Shown piece after piece: positions 1 through 9,429 of a stretch of DNA of 64,000 bases. Every line of letters starts with the position of its first letter. Position 1 is the stretch's first letter. This DNA is from Hyphomicrobiales bacterium. Lineage in GTDB: Bacteria > Pseudomonadota > Alphaproteobacteria > Rhizobiales > Rhizobiaceae. The translations under genes were made by a program, and so were the position numbers. The notes under the pieces are model-generated. The model was given only the letters and a program-made list of their open reading frames with translations, was not told the DNA's origin and searched no databases. The DNA is taken from contig UBJR01000008.1 of NCBI GenBank assembly GCA_900465675.1, positions 124,001 through 188,000 on the forward strand, read 5' to 3'.

Positions 1-1101
1 CGCCTTGCCGTCATAGCTGATGGCCACAGGCAGGAAATGATACTGGATATCGGGCTGCTTGATGCCCGGGCCTGAGCGCAGGAAGGCGCAGGCCTCGAAC
101 TGGTTGGACGTGCCCAGGCCCGACTTGGTGAACATCCACTGCGCGCCTGCAACCCCCTGCCAGAACCACGGAAGCCAGGAATAGAGCGACACCGGCTTGG
201 TCGAGACCTGCTGGAAATAGAATTCCATATGATCCTGCAGATTGGCGCCGACGCCGGGCCGGTCGGCCTTCACCGCGATGCCCATCTCCTGCAAATGCGC
301 GCCGGGGCCGATGCCAGAGAGCATCAGCAGCTTCGGCGAATTGAAGGACGAGGCCGAGACGATCACCTCGCGGTTCGCCTTGATCACCTCGACATTACCG
401 CCGCGCTCGATCTCGACGCCGGTGGCCCGGCCGTTCTCGATCACCACCGTGCGGGCGAGACCATAGACCAGCTTGACGTTCGGCCGCTTCAGCGCCGGCT
501 TCAGATAGGCCGATGCAGCCGACCAGCGGCGGCCCTGGAAGATCGTCTGTTCCATCAGCCCGAAGCCTTCCTGCTTCGAGCCGTTGTAATCCTCCGTCGT
601 CTCGAAGCCTGCCTGCTTGCCGGCCTCGACGAAGGCCTGGAACAGCGGGTTGCGGAACACGCCGCGCTGCACATGCAGCGGCCCATCGGTCCCACGCCAG
701 CCTTCCTCGCCGCCATGGCTGTGTTCCATGCGCTTGAAGTAGGGGAGAACGTCGGCATAGGCCCATCCGCGGGCGCCGAGTTCTTCCCAGCGGTTGTAGT
801 CTTCGGCATGACCGCGGACATAGACCATGCCGTTGATCGACGAGGAGCCACCGATCACCTTGCCGCGCGGCGCGGTGATGCGCCGGTTGTTGAGATTGGG
901 TTCCGGCTCGGAGAGATAGCCCCAGTTATACCGCTTCATGCTCATCGGCCAGGCAAGCGCTGCCGGCATTTGGATGAACGGCCCGAAATCCGATCCGCCG
1001 GCCTCGATGACGATAACGGTATTCTTGCCGTCCTCCGAGAGACGGTAGGCAAGTGCGGAGCCTGCCGAGCCGGAGCCGATGATGACGAAATCTGCTTGCA
1101 T
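1..1101 (-). CDS. betA: Choline dehydrogenase BetA (3' end outside window)
   Basis: FAD-dependent GMC oxidoreductase that oxidises choline to betaine aldehyde, the first step of glycine-betaine synthesis. 367 codons are visible from the ATG at 1101; the family is about 550 residues, so the C-terminal third lies before base 1. The N-terminus reads [20 protein letters not shown], which contains the GxGxxG FAD-binding loop. The [15 protein letters not shown] stretch is the GMC signature. It is last in the minus-strand order betI-betB-betA, 185 bp beyond betB, with a palindromic repeat in the gap. The neighbours make the choline role very likely. Confidence 0.93.
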   Translation of the reverse strand, partial: MQADFVIIGSGSAGSALAYRLSEDGKNTVIVIEAGGSDFGPFIQMPAALAWPMSMKRYNWGYLSEPEPNLNNRRITAPRGKVIGGSSSINGMVYVRGHAEDYNRWEELGARGWAYADVLPYFKRMEHSHGGEEGWRGTDGPLHVQRGVFRNPLFQAFVEAGKQAGFETTEDYNGSKQEGFGLMEQTIFQGRRWSAASAYLKPALKRPNVKLVYGLARTVVIENGRATGVEIERGGNVEVIKANREVIVSASSFNSPKLLMLSGIGPGAHLQEMGIAVKADRPGVGANLQDHMEFYFQQVSTKPVSLYSWLPWFWQGVAGAQWMFTKSGLGTSNQFEACAFLRSGPGIKQPDIQYHFLPVAISYDGKA

Positions 1102-1131
1102 TGGATCTCTCTTGTCCATTCTTCCGGGCGG

Positions 1132-1246
1132 CCCCCTCATCCGGCTGCCGCCACCTTCTCCCTGAGGGGAGAAGGGATGTGCCGCCGCCGTCTCGTGTCC
1201 TCTTCTCCCCAGCGGGGAGAAGGTGCCCGTAGGGTGGATGAGGGGG
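1132..1246. repeat. RIME-like palindromic intergenic element (copy 1)
   Basis: About 115 bp made of two hairpins. The outer ends are complementary (CCCCCTCATCC at the left, GGATGAGGGGG at the right). The inner arms are CCTTCTCCC/GGGAGAAGG type. It lies between betB and betA. The same layout occurs at 2829-2936 and 58142-58247. It resembles the Rhizobium intergenic mosaic element RIME1; the name is from memory and was not checked. Confidence 0.75.
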
Positions 1247-1286
1247 CTACACGGTCAAGCGGGAGAGGGGTCTTTATCTCAAAGTC

Positions 1287-2750
1287 TCAATAAGGCGCCT
1301 GCACCGGCCCCATGCCGACATAGACGGTCTTCAGTTCGGAATAGTGCTCCAGCGCCGCTGCCGAGTTCTCGCGGCCAAAGCCCGATTGCTTGGAGCCGCC
1401 GAAGGGGATTTCGACCGGGCAGAGATTGTAGGTGTTGATCCACAGCGTCCCAGCTTCCAGCTGGTCGACCACGCGGTGGGCGCGGGTCATGTCAGCGGTG
1501 AAGACACCGCCGGAGAGGCCGAATTCGGTGGCGTTGGCGCGGGGAATGACCTCGGCCTCGTCGTCGAAATCGAGCACGCACATCACAGGCCCGAAGATCT
1601 CCTCGCGTGCGATCGTCATCCCGTCGGTGACATCGGCAAACACGGTCGGCTGCACGTAGTAGCCTTCGCCCGCCAAATTGTTCGGAATGCCGCCGCCGGT
1701 GAGCAGCGTCGCGCCCTCGGCCTTGCCCTTCTCGATATAGGCAAGCACCTTTTCGCGCTGCGCCCAGGAGACCATCGGGCCGATCTGCGTCGCCTCGTCC
1801 ATCGGGTCGCCGATTGCCATGGCCTCGGTGCGGCTCTTCAGCCGCTTCAGGAACTCGCCCTTGATCTTCTTCTGCACGAAGACGCGGGTGCCGTTGGAGC
1901 AGACCTGGCCAGTCGAATAGAAATTGCCGAGCATTGCGCCGCCGATGGCGCTGTCGATATCGGCGTCATCGAAGACGATCAGCGGCGACTTGCCGCCAAG
2001 CTCCATCGTCACATGCTTGAGATGGCTTGCCGCCGCAGCCGCGACGCGGCGGCCTGTCGGCACAGAGCCGGTCAGCGAAACCTTGGCGACATCAGGGTGG
2101 TTGACCAGCAGCGGGCCGGTCTCGCGGTCACCCTGGATGACGTTGTAGAGCCCCTTGGGAAGGCCGGCCTCATGCAGGATCTCGGCGATAGCAAGCGCGC
2201 CGAGCGGCGTGTTTTCCGACGGCTTGAAGACCATGGCGTTGCCCGCGATCAGCGCGGGCGCGCCCTTCCAGCAGGCGATCTGCTGCGGGTAGTTCCAGGC
2301 ACCGATGCCGACGCAGACGCCGAGCGGCACGCGCTTGGTATAGGCGAAGTCGCCGCCGAGCGGGATATAGGAGCCGTTGAGCGCCGTTGCCGCGATGCCG
2401 CCGAAGAACTCGAAGCTGTCGGCGCCGGAGGTCGGGTCGGCGACGATGGTTTCCTGGATCGGCTTGCCGGTGTCGAGCGTCTCGAGTTCGGAGAGCTCGC
2501 GGTTGCGCTCGCGCATGATGTCGGCCGCCCGCTTCAGGATGCGGCCACGCGCCGTCGGGCTCATCGCTGCCCATTCAGGCTGGGCGCGCTTGGCCGCGGC
2601 GATTGCCTTCTCGACGATCGCAGGCGTTGCCGCATGCAGCCGGGCGATCACTTCGCCGGTCGCCGGATAGATGCTCTCGATCACGCTGCCCGCGTCATCC
2701 TCGACATATTCGCCGTCGATGAAGTGCGATGCTTTCGGCTGGGCTTTCAT
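1287..2750 (-). CDS. betB: Betaine aldehyde dehydrogenase BetB
   Basis: NAD(P)-dependent aldehyde dehydrogenase of 487 residues, full length for the family, that oxidises betaine aldehyde to glycine betaine. The catalytic glutamate lies in the MELGGKSP motif and the catalytic cysteine in [12 protein letters not shown]. The substrate-channel region [19 protein letters not shown] matches BetB-type enzymes. The ATG at 2750 follows an AAGGA ribosome site. It sits between betI and betA in one minus-strand transcription unit, so it should be derepressed by choline through BetI. Confidence 0.95.
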   Translation of the reverse strand: MKAQPKASHFIDGEYVEDDAGSVIESIYPATGEVIARLHAATPAIVEKAIAAAKRAQPEWAAMSPTARGRILKRAADIMRERNRELSELETLDTGKPIQETIVADPTSGADSFEFFGGIAATALNGSYIPLGGDFAYTKRVPLGVCVGIGAWNYPQQIACWKGAPALIAGNAMVFKPSENTPLGALAIAEILHEAGLPKGLYNVIQGDRETGPLLVNHPDVAKVSLTGSVPTGRRVAAAAASHLKHVTMELGGKSPLIVFDDADIDSAIGGAMLGNFYSTGQVCSNGTRVFVQKKIKGEFLKRLKSRTEAMAIGDPMDEATQIGPMVSWAQREKVLAYIEKGKAEGATLLTGGGIPNNLAGEGYYVQPTVFADVTDGMTIAREEIFGPVMCVLDFDDEAEVIPRANATEFGLSGGVFTADMTRAHRVVDQLEAGTLWINTYNLCPVEIPFGGSKQSGFGRENSAAALEHYSELKTVYVGMGPVQAPY

Positions 2751-2828
2751 GGTCTATCCTTTGTACGGTTGGCTGCTGCAGAAACGAGAGCACCTCATTT
2801 CTAGAGCAGGAAATCTTTGCGCTCGTGG

Positions 2829-2936
2829 CCCCCTCATCCGGCCCTGCGGGCCACCTTCTCCCCGCGGGGGGAAGGGAGGTTTGCCGCAACCGTCGACGTC
2901 CCCTCTCCCCCGCGGGGAGAGGGCAGGGTGAGGGGG
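2829..2936. repeat. RIME-like palindromic intergenic element (copy 2)
   Basis: 108 bp, two back-to-back hairpins, with outer ends CCCCCTCATCCGG and GGTGAGGGGG. It fills most of the 232-bp gap between betI and betB, where Sinorhizobium meliloti carries betC. Transcribed as part of the bet mRNA it would form a strong stem structure. Confidence 0.75.
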
Positions 2937-2982
2937 CTCCGGGCGCTGGTATCAACGAGATGCAGAAGGGAGGCATTCGATG

Positions 2983-3570
2983 TCATCGCTCCATCCCCTT
3001 CAATTGCATCGTCACATAATCCTCCGTCAGCCCGATCGAAGCCTCGATACTGATCGGTGCCGATTTCAGACTTTGGCGGATATAGAGCCCGTCGATCATC
3101 GCCGCAGCGCCTTCGGCAATGCGTTCTGCGGCATCGGCGGCACAGAGCGGCTTCAGATTGGCGAGCAGGTTGGAGCGCAGCCGCCGCGCATAGATCACGA
3201 GGAACCGGCGCGTCTCCTCGGAGCTTTGCGCTTCGGCATAGAAGGCGAGCCAGGCGGCGATCGTCTCCGGCGCGAACTGATCGGCCTGGAAGCTGACGCG
3301 GATCACTGCGGAGAGTTTTTCACGCGGCGTAGCGGCCGCCTTCAGCGCTGTCACCGCGTCGTTGCGCAACTGGCGTAGAAGCGAGCGGACCGTCTCGATC
3401 AGCAGCTGTTCCTTGCTGCCGAAATAGTGGTGGGCAAGGGCGGGGGACACACCAGCCTGCCGGGCGATTTCGGACATGGTGACGGTCAGCGAACCGTGAT
3501 CCCCGATCACGCGCAACGCGGCATCGACAAGCGCCTTGCGGCGCACGGGTTCCATTCCAACCTTCGGCAT
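2983..3570 (-). CDS. betI: TetR-family choline-responsive repressor BetI
   Basis: 195-residue TetR-type regulator. The N-terminal helix-turn-helix spans roughly residues 30-60 (MSEIARQAGVSPALAHHYFG), with RRKALVDAALRVI before it. Length and sequence fit BetI, which represses the bet operon until choline is present. First gene of the minus-strand order betI-betB-betA. A palindrome at 3606-3625, 36 bp upstream of its start, is a good autoregulatory operator candidate. There is no betC between betI and betB. Confidence 0.92.
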   Translation of the reverse strand: MPKVGMEPVRRKALVDAALRVIGDHGSLTVTMSEIARQAGVSPALAHHYFGSKEQLLIETVRSLLRQLRNDAVTALKAAATPREKLSAVIRVSFQADQFAPETIAAWLAFYAEAQSSEETRRFLVIYARRLRSNLLANLKPLCAADAAERIAEGAAAMIDGLYIRQSLKSAPISIEASIGLTEDYVTMQLKGMER

Positions 3571-3605
3571 GATGTCCAGCTTTCCAGATTGCTAGCACCT
3601 TATTT

Positions 3606-3625
3606 TTGATTGACTGACCAATCAA
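3606..3625. promoter_or_regulatory. Palindrome upstream of betI, probable BetI operator
   Basis: TTGATTGACTGACCAATCAA has 7-base inverted arms around a 6-base centre. It lies between the divergent betI and HdeD-like genes. TetR repressors typically bind such sites next to their own gene. Assignment to BetI is inferred from position. Confidence 0.6.
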
Positions 3626-3711
3626 TAAAAATCTTTCGTGCTCCCGCCTCGAAACACAGCCCTTTCCGGATTGCAATTCTGCAGCATATCAACCGGAACA
3701 GGAGGTGCGTC

Positions 3712-4263
3712 ATGGCAAGCGTCTTGGGAATGCCGTCTTCGTCCCTGCAGCCGAAATGGATGTGGTTCGCCGGGCTCGGCGTGTTGCTGATGATCTGCGG
3801 CCTCATCGCCTTCGCAAACCTGTTTGTCGCCACCGTCGCTTCGGTCTATTATGTCGGCATGCTGATGCTGGCAGGCGGCATCGTCTATCTCGCCCATGCC
3901 TTTCAGGTGCGGGGCTGGGATCACATTCTCTTCTGGGTTCTGAGCGGCCTGCTCTATGTGCTGGCCGGCGTCTTCGCCTTCATCAACCCGATCCTGGCCT
4001 CGGCGGCGCTGACGCTGTTTCTTGCCGTCGCCCTCATCATCGCCGGGGTCTTCCGCGTCTTCATCGGCCGCCGAATGAAACCGGTGAAGGGCTGGGGCTG
4101 GATCGTCGCCAGCGGCGTTGTCACCGCGCTTGCCGGCTTCGTCATCGCCCTCGGCTGGCCGGTCAACAGCCTCTGGATCCTCGGGCTCTTCCTCGCTGCC
4201 GACCTTTTGCTGCAGGGCTCCACCATGCTCGCTTTCGGCCTGGCGCTGCGGCGGAGTTTATGA
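3712..4263 (+). CDS. HdeD/DUF308-like membrane protein
   Basis: 183-residue protein that is almost entirely hydrophobic, with about six predicted membrane segments in hairpin pairs, as in the HdeD/DUF308 family linked to acid resistance in enteric bacteria. The ATG at 3712 is chosen over an upstream in-frame start at 3610 because AACAGGAGGTGCGTC gives an excellent ribosome site. The longer form would also add a polar stretch that runs through the betI operator palindrome. Divergent from betI and possibly sharing its regulatory region. The physiological role in rhizobia is not established. Confidence 0.75.
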   Translation: MASVLGMPSSSLQPKWMWFAGLGVLLMICGLIAFANLFVATVASVYYVGMLMLAGGIVYLAHAFQVRGWDHILFWVLSGLLYVLAGVFAFINPILASAALTLFLAVALIIAGVFRVFIGRRMKPVKGWGWIVASGVVTALAGFVIALGWPVNSLWILGLFLAADLLLQGSTMLAFGLALRRSL

Positions 4264-4301
4264 CCGTAATCCACAGGCCCGATCACGGATTATTTCTTTT
4301 T

Positions 4302-4330
4302 TTGACAAGCATATGACGCAGGTCTAAAAT
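4302..4330 (+). promoter_or_regulatory. Sigma-70-type promoter candidate before the parD-like gene
   Basis: TTGACA at 4302-4307 and TAAAAT at 4325-4330 are separated by 17 bp, near-consensus for housekeeping sigma. It would give a leader of about 100 bases before the gene at 4439. Confidence 0.55.
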
Positions 4331-4438
4331 TAACGTATACCAAGGCAGCGGCGATTGGACAGCCGGTAAGAATGCCAAGAATGGTCATGCGTCCCCCGTT
4401 GGGCAGGTTCTGCCCGGCAAAACGAAGGGAGGAATTTC

Positions 4439-4681
4439 ATGCCGATGGTCACAGTTTCCATATCACCGGTACAGGCAGCAGGCATCCGTGATGCCGTCGA
4501 TAGCGGCGGTTATGCATCGAGCAGCGAAGTCGTCCGCGAGGCCTTGCGTCTATGGGATGCCGCCCGCAAGCTCGGCGAATACAAGGACGAAATTCTCGAT
4601 GGCGAAGGCCATGCGGGGAGCGGCCGCTGCGTGGCCGACATGTTCGCGGATCACGAAGCGGTCCGCCGCCGGTCTGCATAG
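4439..4681 (+). CDS. Orphan ParD/CopG-type antitoxin-like protein
   Basis: 80 residues. The N-terminal half (VTVSISPVQAAGIRDAVDSG, then SSSEVVREALRLW) is a ribbon-helix-helix DNA-binding domain of the ParD antitoxin type. The ATG follows a GGGAGGAATTTC ribosome site. No ParE-like toxin follows: the next gene downstream encodes an EAL-domain protein. The C-terminus, which normally wraps the toxin, looks diverged. It may be a relic of a toxin-antitoxin pair or an antitoxin-derived regulator. Confidence 0.7.
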   Translation: MPMVTVSISPVQAAGIRDAVDSGGYASSSEVVREALRLWDAARKLGEYKDEILDGEGHAGSGRCVADMFADHEAVRRRSA

Positions 4682-4835
4682 CTAAACGGCTGATAAAATA
4701 AGAGAAAGCTGAAATGTTTTGTGGGCGCCACGGGCGCCTGCAGCTTTCACAAAAGTTTCACATTGGCGAAAGGGTTCGTTGACCCTTCTCCTCCATCTTC
4801 GCTGCGAAAAACAAGAATTCACAGTGGAGAATGGC

Positions 4836-6641
4836 ATGTCTTTGACTGCCGCCGTCGAGCCCGGCGTCGTTCGCCGCTATGCCAGCGATCAGATCGTGAC
4901 GCTTGCAAAGCTCGTCGTAGAAAACGCCTTCCAACCGATCGTCGAGGCTGGCACCGGCACCGTATTCGGTTACGAATCCCTCATGCGCGGGCAGGAGCGC
5001 ATCGGCTTCGATTCCCCGATAGAAATCCTCGACGAGGCCTTTCGCGCCAATCAGCTGCTGCCGCTGGAGCAGATGGTCGCCAGCCGTGCGCTCGCCAAGT
5101 TCGCCACCCTCGGCAACTACGCCACCTCGACACTCTTCCTCAATCTCGATGTCCGCCTGATCCCGCATGGCGACCGGCTGATCGAAAACCTGCTGCAGCA
5201 GTTGAAGGCTGCAAACCTGCCACCGTCCTCCGTCTGTTTCGAGTTTTCCGAGCGTTTCGACAACACCAGCGTGCCGGAATTCGAGGCGCTGGTGTCCAAG
5301 CTGCGCCGCACCGGTTTCAAGCTGGCGATCGACGATTTCGGCGTTGGCCACGGCGAGATGAAGCTTCTGTGCGACTATGCCGTCGACTACTTGAAGATTG
5401 ACCGGCATTTCGTCGCCGATATCGACAGCAAGCCGCGCAAGCGCCATCTCCTGAAGAACATTGTCAACATCGCCCATGTTCTCGGCACCCGCGTCATCGC
5501 CGAGGGCATCGAGACCGAAGCCGAATTTCTGGCTTGCCGCGAATATGGCGTCGATCTCGTCCAGGGCTGGTTCATCGCCCGCCCGACCACGCACATTTCC
5601 GAGCTCGTTCCGGCCTTCCCCCATCTGCAGGATCTCGGCAAGAGCAAGCGCAACACCCAGTCGCTCGACGAAATCCTGATCCGCAAGCAGATCGAAATGC
5701 TGCCGACGGTGTTCGAAAACGACAGCATCGATACGGTCTTCGAACTCTTCCGCCGCAATCCGCGCCAGGCCTTTTTCCCGGTACTGAACGCCAATGGCGA
5801 GCCGCGCGGCATCATCCACGAGCATCATCTCAAGCAGTATATTTACCATCCGTTCGGTCGCGATCTGCTGAAGAACAAGATGTACGAACGCACCATCTCG
5901 CAATTCGTCGAGATCGCCCCGATCGTCAGCCTCGACAGCGATGCCGAACGGCTGATGTCGATCTTCGCCAATATGGAAGGCAGCAACTGCCTGATCCTGA
6001 CGGACAACATGCGCTATGCCGGTGTCGTCTCCGCCGCATCGCTGATCAAGGTGATCAACGAGAAGCAGCTGAAGATTGCCCAGGACCAGAACCCGCTGAC
6101 CGGCCTGCCGGGCAACCACGCGATCCGCGATTTCATGCGCCAGTCCGGCCGCGACGGCGATGACGTCAGGCATTTCTGCTATTGCGACTTCGACAATTTC
6201 AAACCGTTCAACGATGCCTACGGCTTCCATCTCGGCGACCACGCGATCTCGCTGTTTGCCGCCTTGATGCGCCGCTATTTCTTCGCCGAACGCCACTTCC
6301 TCGGCCATGTCGGCGGCGACGATTTCTTCATCGGCGTTGTCGGCTGGACCCAGGCCGAGCTTCGCGAAATCCTCGATCGGCTGATCAGCGATTTTCATGA
6401 GGACGTGCTGGCCCTCTATTCGGATCAGGACCGCGCCAAGGGCAGCATCCGCGGCCACGACCGCTCCGGCGCCGAGGCGCTGTTCCCGCTGATGCGCTGC
6501 TCGATCGGCGTGCTGGAATTGCCCGACGGCCTCGTCATCGACGACATCAACCGCGTCGGCACCGAGATCGCCCAGGTCAAGGCGCATGCCAAGGAAAGCA
6601 TCGACGGTCTGGTCTTCAATCATCTGGGCGAGGCGAATTGA
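4836..6641 (+). CDS. EAL-CBS-GGDEF cyclic-di-GMP protein
   Basis: 601 residues in three parts. EAL phosphodiesterase domain, about 20-260: the signature reads ESL at 47-49, but the other catalytic motifs are present (FLNLD, FEFSE, IDDFG, LKIDR, AEGIE, VQGWF). Then a CBS-pair region, about 275-420. Then a GGDEF domain, about 440-590, whose signature is GGDDF at 493-497. The likely activity is c-di-GMP hydrolysis, tuned by a nucleotide bound to the CBS pair, with the cyclase domain weakened or regulatory. The start at 4836 follows AGTGGAGA; a longer in-frame form from 4719 has no typical leader. No membrane segment is visible, so it is cytosolic. Confidence 0.88.
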   Translation: MSLTAAVEPGVVRRYASDQIVTLAKLVVENAFQPIVEAGTGTVFGYESLMRGQERIGFDSPIEILDEAFRANQLLPLEQMVASRALAKFATLGNYATSTLFLNLDVRLIPHGDRLIENLLQQLKAANLPPSSVCFEFSERFDNTSVPEFEALVSKLRRTGFKLAIDDFGVGHGEMKLLCDYAVDYLKIDRHFVADIDSKPRKRHLLKNIVNIAHVLGTRVIAEGIETEAEFLACREYGVDLVQGWFIARPTTHISELVPAFPHLQDLGKSKRNTQSLDEILIRKQIEMLPTVFENDSIDTVFELFRRNPRQAFFPVLNANGEPRGIIHEHHLKQYIYHPFGRDLLKNKMYERTISQFVEIAPIVSLDSDAERLMSIFANMEGSNCLILTDNMRYAGVVSAASLIKVINEKQLKIAQDQNPLTGLPGNHAIRDFMRQSGRDGDDVRHFCYCDFDNFKPFNDAYGFHLGDHAISLFAALMRRYFFAERHFLGHVGGDDFFIGVVGWTQAELREILDRLISDFHEDVLALYSDQDRAKGSIRGHDRSGAEALFPLMRCSIGVLELPDGLVIDDINRVGTEIAQVKAHAKESIDGLVFNHLGEAN

Positions 6642-6718
6642 CGCCTTTGCCACTTCCCGCCTTTCCAAGGCGGCAGGGCTGAATTATCTCCTGTGCTTTC
6701 GGAATGAGGAGACCGGAT

Positions 6719-7717
6719 ATGCCCCTGCCGTCGACCATGCGTTACGTCGATCTTCCAACCTTCGGCGCCCCCGAGGCGATGAAGATCGCCAGCGGTCCGC
6801 TGCCGGTTCCGGGCGAGGGGCAGATCCTGGTGAAGACGCTGGCCATCGGCGTCAACCGCCCTGACGTGGCGCAGCGCCAGGGCACCTATCCGGCGCCGAA
6901 GGGCGCCAGCCCGATCCTTGGCCTCGAGCTTGCAGGCGAAGTCGCCGCCATCGGCCCCGGCGTCTCGGGCTACACTGTCGGCCACAAGGTCTGCGGTCTT
7001 GCCAATGGCGGCGCCTATGCAGAATATTGCCTGCTTCCGGCCGGTCAGGCGCTACCATTCCCGAAGGGTTACGATGCCGTCAAGGCCGCCGCCCTGCCGG
7101 AAACCTTCTTCACCGTCTGGGCCAATCTCTTCCAGATGGCGGGCCTGACGGAAGGCGAAAGCGTCCTCATCCATGGCGGCTCCAGCGGTATCGGCACGAC
7201 GGCAATCCAGCTCGCCAAGGCGTTCGGGGCCACGGTCTATGCGACCGCCGGTTCGGCCGATAAATGCGACGCCTGCGTCAAGCTCGGCGCGACGAGAGCG
7301 ATCAACTACAAGACCGAGGATTTCGCTGAAGTCATCAAGGCGGAAACCGCGGGCGAGGGCGTCGATATCGTCCTGGACATGATCGGTGCCGCCTATTTCG
7401 AGAAGAACATCGCCTCGCTGGCGAAAGACGGCTGCCTGTCGATCATCGCCTTCCTCGGCGGTGCGGTGGCTGAAAAGGTCAACCTGACGCCCATCATGGT
7501 CAAGCGCCTGACGGTCACGGGCTCGACCATGCGCCCGCGCACCGCCGAAGAGAAGCGCGCCATCCGCGACGATCTGCTCTCCCAGGTCTGGCCGCTGCTT
7601 GAAGCCGGGACGGTCTCCCCGGTCATTGACAAGGTTTTTGCGTTCGACGACTTCATCGAAGCGCATCGGCTGATGGAGACGAGCTCTCACATTGGCAAGA
7701 TCATGCTGAAGGTCTGA
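6719..7717 (+). CDS. NAD(P)H:quinone oxidoreductase, PIG3-like (MDR family)
   Basis: 332-residue medium-chain dehydrogenase/reductase without the structural zinc motif. The N-terminal GroES-like fold contains [15 protein letters not shown]. The nucleotide-binding motif is [20 protein letters not shown] at about residues 145-165. It matches the PIG3/quinone oxidoreductase branch. The ATG at 6719 is 7 bases after AATGAGGAGA; an upstream ATG at 6704 overlaps that ribosome site and is less likely. It follows the EAL gene by 77 bp but has no obvious functional link. Confidence 0.88.
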   Translation: MPLPSTMRYVDLPTFGAPEAMKIASGPLPVPGEGQILVKTLAIGVNRPDVAQRQGTYPAPKGASPILGLELAGEVAAIGPGVSGYTVGHKVCGLANGGAYAEYCLLPAGQALPFPKGYDAVKAAALPETFFTVWANLFQMAGLTEGESVLIHGGSSGIGTTAIQLAKAFGATVYATAGSADKCDACVKLGATRAINYKTEDFAEVIKAETAGEGVDIVLDMIGAAYFEKNIASLAKDGCLSIIAFLGGAVAEKVNLTPIMVKRLTVTGSTMRPRTAEEKRAIRDDLLSQVWPLLEAGTVSPVIDKVFAFDDFIEAHRLMETSSHIGKIMLKV

Positions 7718-7780
7718 GTGTCACCCGACTGGTGTCATGCTCGGGCCTGCATTTGCACCGGCTGACCTAGTGGTTCGCTA

Positions 7781-7884
7781 GATCCTTGGGACAAGCCCGA
7801 GGATGACGAAGTTGGGTTGGGCGCTCTCGCTGTAGGCGGAGACGATATCATCTGGCCGTCATCCTCGGGCTTGTCCCGAGGATC
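7781..7884. repeat. Long inverted repeat between convergent genes
   Basis: A 28-base arm (7781-7808, starting GATCCTTGGGACAAGC) is complementary to 7857-7884 with one mismatch, around a 48-base centre. The gene at 7717 ends on one side and a minus-strand gene ends at 7939 on the other. It looks like a dispersed palindromic element and could also terminate transcription from both sides. Confidence 0.75.
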
Positions 7885-7938
7885 CAACGACCCCCTACTT
7901 CACCTGCAGATATTCAGCCGAGGATGGCCGCGAGAGGC

Positions 7939-9360
7939 TCAGGCCGCCTTGTCCCGCAACGACAGCGCCGTGATCACCGTCACAATCCCCGGCAAAGCCA
8001 TCGCAGCGTAAAGCCAGTGCGCCGCCGCAATATCGCCTGCGATCCCACCGGGGTGAACCAGCCCAGTGCTGTTGGCGATGACCCCGGCGATCGCCGCGCC
8101 GAAGGCGCTGCCAAGCGATTGCACGGTGGAGATTGCCGCGGACGCCTTGTCCTGTTCGGAATTCTGCACCAGCTGCAGCACCTTGGTCACCAGATGCGCC
8201 CAGCCGAGACCGACGCCGAAGCCCATCATCAGCATCGCGAAGGCCGCCGGAGCGAGGATCACGATCTCGGCCGTCTGGTTTTCGCGCGCCAGAAGCAGCG
8301 CCAGGGCTGCCGTCGAGAGTGCCTCAATCACGCATCCGGCGATGATCGCCTTGATGGCGGCCGGGCCCTTGAGATTGCCGCTGAAGAAGGCGGCAAAGGT
8401 CCAGCCGAGCGCCACCAGCGCCGTCAGATAGCCGGAGATCAGCGGCGTCACGCCATGCAGCGCCTGCAGGAAATAGGGAATGTAGATGTCGCTGGTCAGC
8501 ACGATCAGCAGCGTGAACATGGTGAGATAGACGCGCGCCACCGGCTTGCTGAGCGTCACCGCGCCGGTGGGCAGCAGCCGTGTCCGCCCCTGCCGCTCGA
8601 TGACCAGCATCAGCGCGATGGCGATGACGGCGAGAGCGACGAACACCGCCTTGCCGCCGGTCTGTTCCAGCGTTCCGGCAATGCTGACGAGGAGCACCGC
8701 GCCGATCAGAAGGCCGATCTGCACGAAGGGTATGCGTCCCTCGGCACGATCATCCGTTGCCTTCGGCAGCAGCCACGGCGCCAGCACGGCCATCAGCACG
8801 CCGAGCGGCACCAGGACGATAAAGGCATGCCGCCAATTGCTGCCATCGGCAAACAATCCCCCGGCGCTCGGACCAAGCAGCGTCGCGACACCCCAGATCG
8901 CCGCATACAGCGTCGAAGCCTTGGGCCAGAGCGGCTCAGGAAAGGCAAAGCGCACGAAAGCATAGGCAAGCGCTGCCAGAATCCCGGCGCCATAGCCCTG
9001 GATCGTCCGTCCCACGAGCACGACTTCCATCACCGGTGCGGCGGCGCAGACGAGGCTGCCCGCGCCGAACAGCACGGCGCCGAACACATAGGCAATCCTG
9101 AGCCCCATGCCGCGCGGCCGCATCGCTACCGAGATCGAGCCGAGCACTGCCGCCGCGACATAGAGCGTCGTTACCCAAGAGAGCAGCGGCAGCCCGCCGA
9201 TATCGCGCACGATCGACGGCGCGATCGTCGCCATGATGTAACTCTCGACCGCATAGAGCGTCACACCGCCGCCGAGCATCAGCGTGGCCGGAAGCAGGCG
9301 AGGGGTGAAAAGCTGGAGGACGGAGGATTTGGGCGCGGCGCCCTGTTCGATGCTGGTCAT
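7939..9360 (-). CDS. MFS transporter
   Basis: 473-residue major facilitator protein with about 12-14 hydrophobic segments. It starts with the loop ATIAPSIVRDIGGLPLLSW typical of drug-efflux-type MFS members. The LAALAYAFVRFAFPEPLWPKAS region and a charged loop near residue 215 fit this class. The substrate cannot be told from sequence. Divergent from the SufR-like regulator at 9469, with two palindromes in the 108-bp gap, so it is probably controlled by that regulator. Confidence 0.85.
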   Translation of the reverse strand: MTSIEQGAAPKSSVLQLFTPRLLPATLMLGGGVTLYAVESYIMATIAPSIVRDIGGLPLLSWVTTLYVAAAVLGSISVAMRPRGMGLRIAYVFGAVLFGAGSLVCAAAPVMEVVLVGRTIQGYGAGILAALAYAFVRFAFPEPLWPKASTLYAAIWGVATLLGPSAGGLFADGSNWRHAFIVLVPLGVLMAVLAPWLLPKATDDRAEGRIPFVQIGLLIGAVLLVSIAGTLEQTGGKAVFVALAVIAIALMLVIERQGRTRLLPTGAVTLSKPVARVYLTMFTLLIVLTSDIYIPYFLQALHGVTPLISGYLTALVALGWTFAAFFSGNLKGPAAIKAIIAGCVIEALSTAALALLLARENQTAEIVILAPAAFAMLMMGFGVGLGWAHLVTKVLQLVQNSEQDKASAAISTVQSLGSAFGAAIAGVIANSTGLVHPGGIAGDIAAAHWLYAAMALPGIVTVITALSLRDKAA

Positions 9361-9399
9361 GCCTGTATGCCTTGATGTGTTTTCCCTGGCGGAAGATTA

Positions 9400-9423
9400 T
9401 TTTCCAATTTATAAGTTGGAAAA
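9400..9423. promoter_or_regulatory. Palindromic operator candidate between MFS and SufR-like genes
   Basis: TTTTCCAA and TTGGAAAA, perfect 8-base arms 8 bases apart, sit in the divergent intergenic region about 40 bp from the MFS start. Probably bound by the regulator encoded at 9469. This is inferred. Confidence 0.55.
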
Positions 9424-9429
9424 TTGCAT

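Noticed and set aside
1132..1246. RIME-like hairpins called as simple rho-independent terminators
   Set aside because: They lack a T run, come in a conserved two-hairpin unit and recur in the window, so they fit a repeat family better.
229..2804. Long plus-strand frames opposite betA and betB
   Set aside because: The minus strand encodes full choline dehydrogenase and betaine aldehyde dehydrogenase motifs; the plus frames show no family resemblance.
4836..6641. The EAL-CBS-GGDEF protein as LapD
   Set aside because: LapD is membrane-bound with a periplasmic domain and HAMP. This protein has neither, and its order is EAL-CBS-GGDEF.
4758..6668. A 636-codon frame antisense to the EAL-CBS-GGDEF gene
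   Set aside because: Third-position GC bias of the real gene keeps this frame open; its product is a repetitive acidic sequence without domains.
7817..8011. Small plus-strand frame after the quinone oxidoreductase
   Set aside because: It runs through an inverted repeat and into the end of the MFS gene; no ribosome site or family resemblance.
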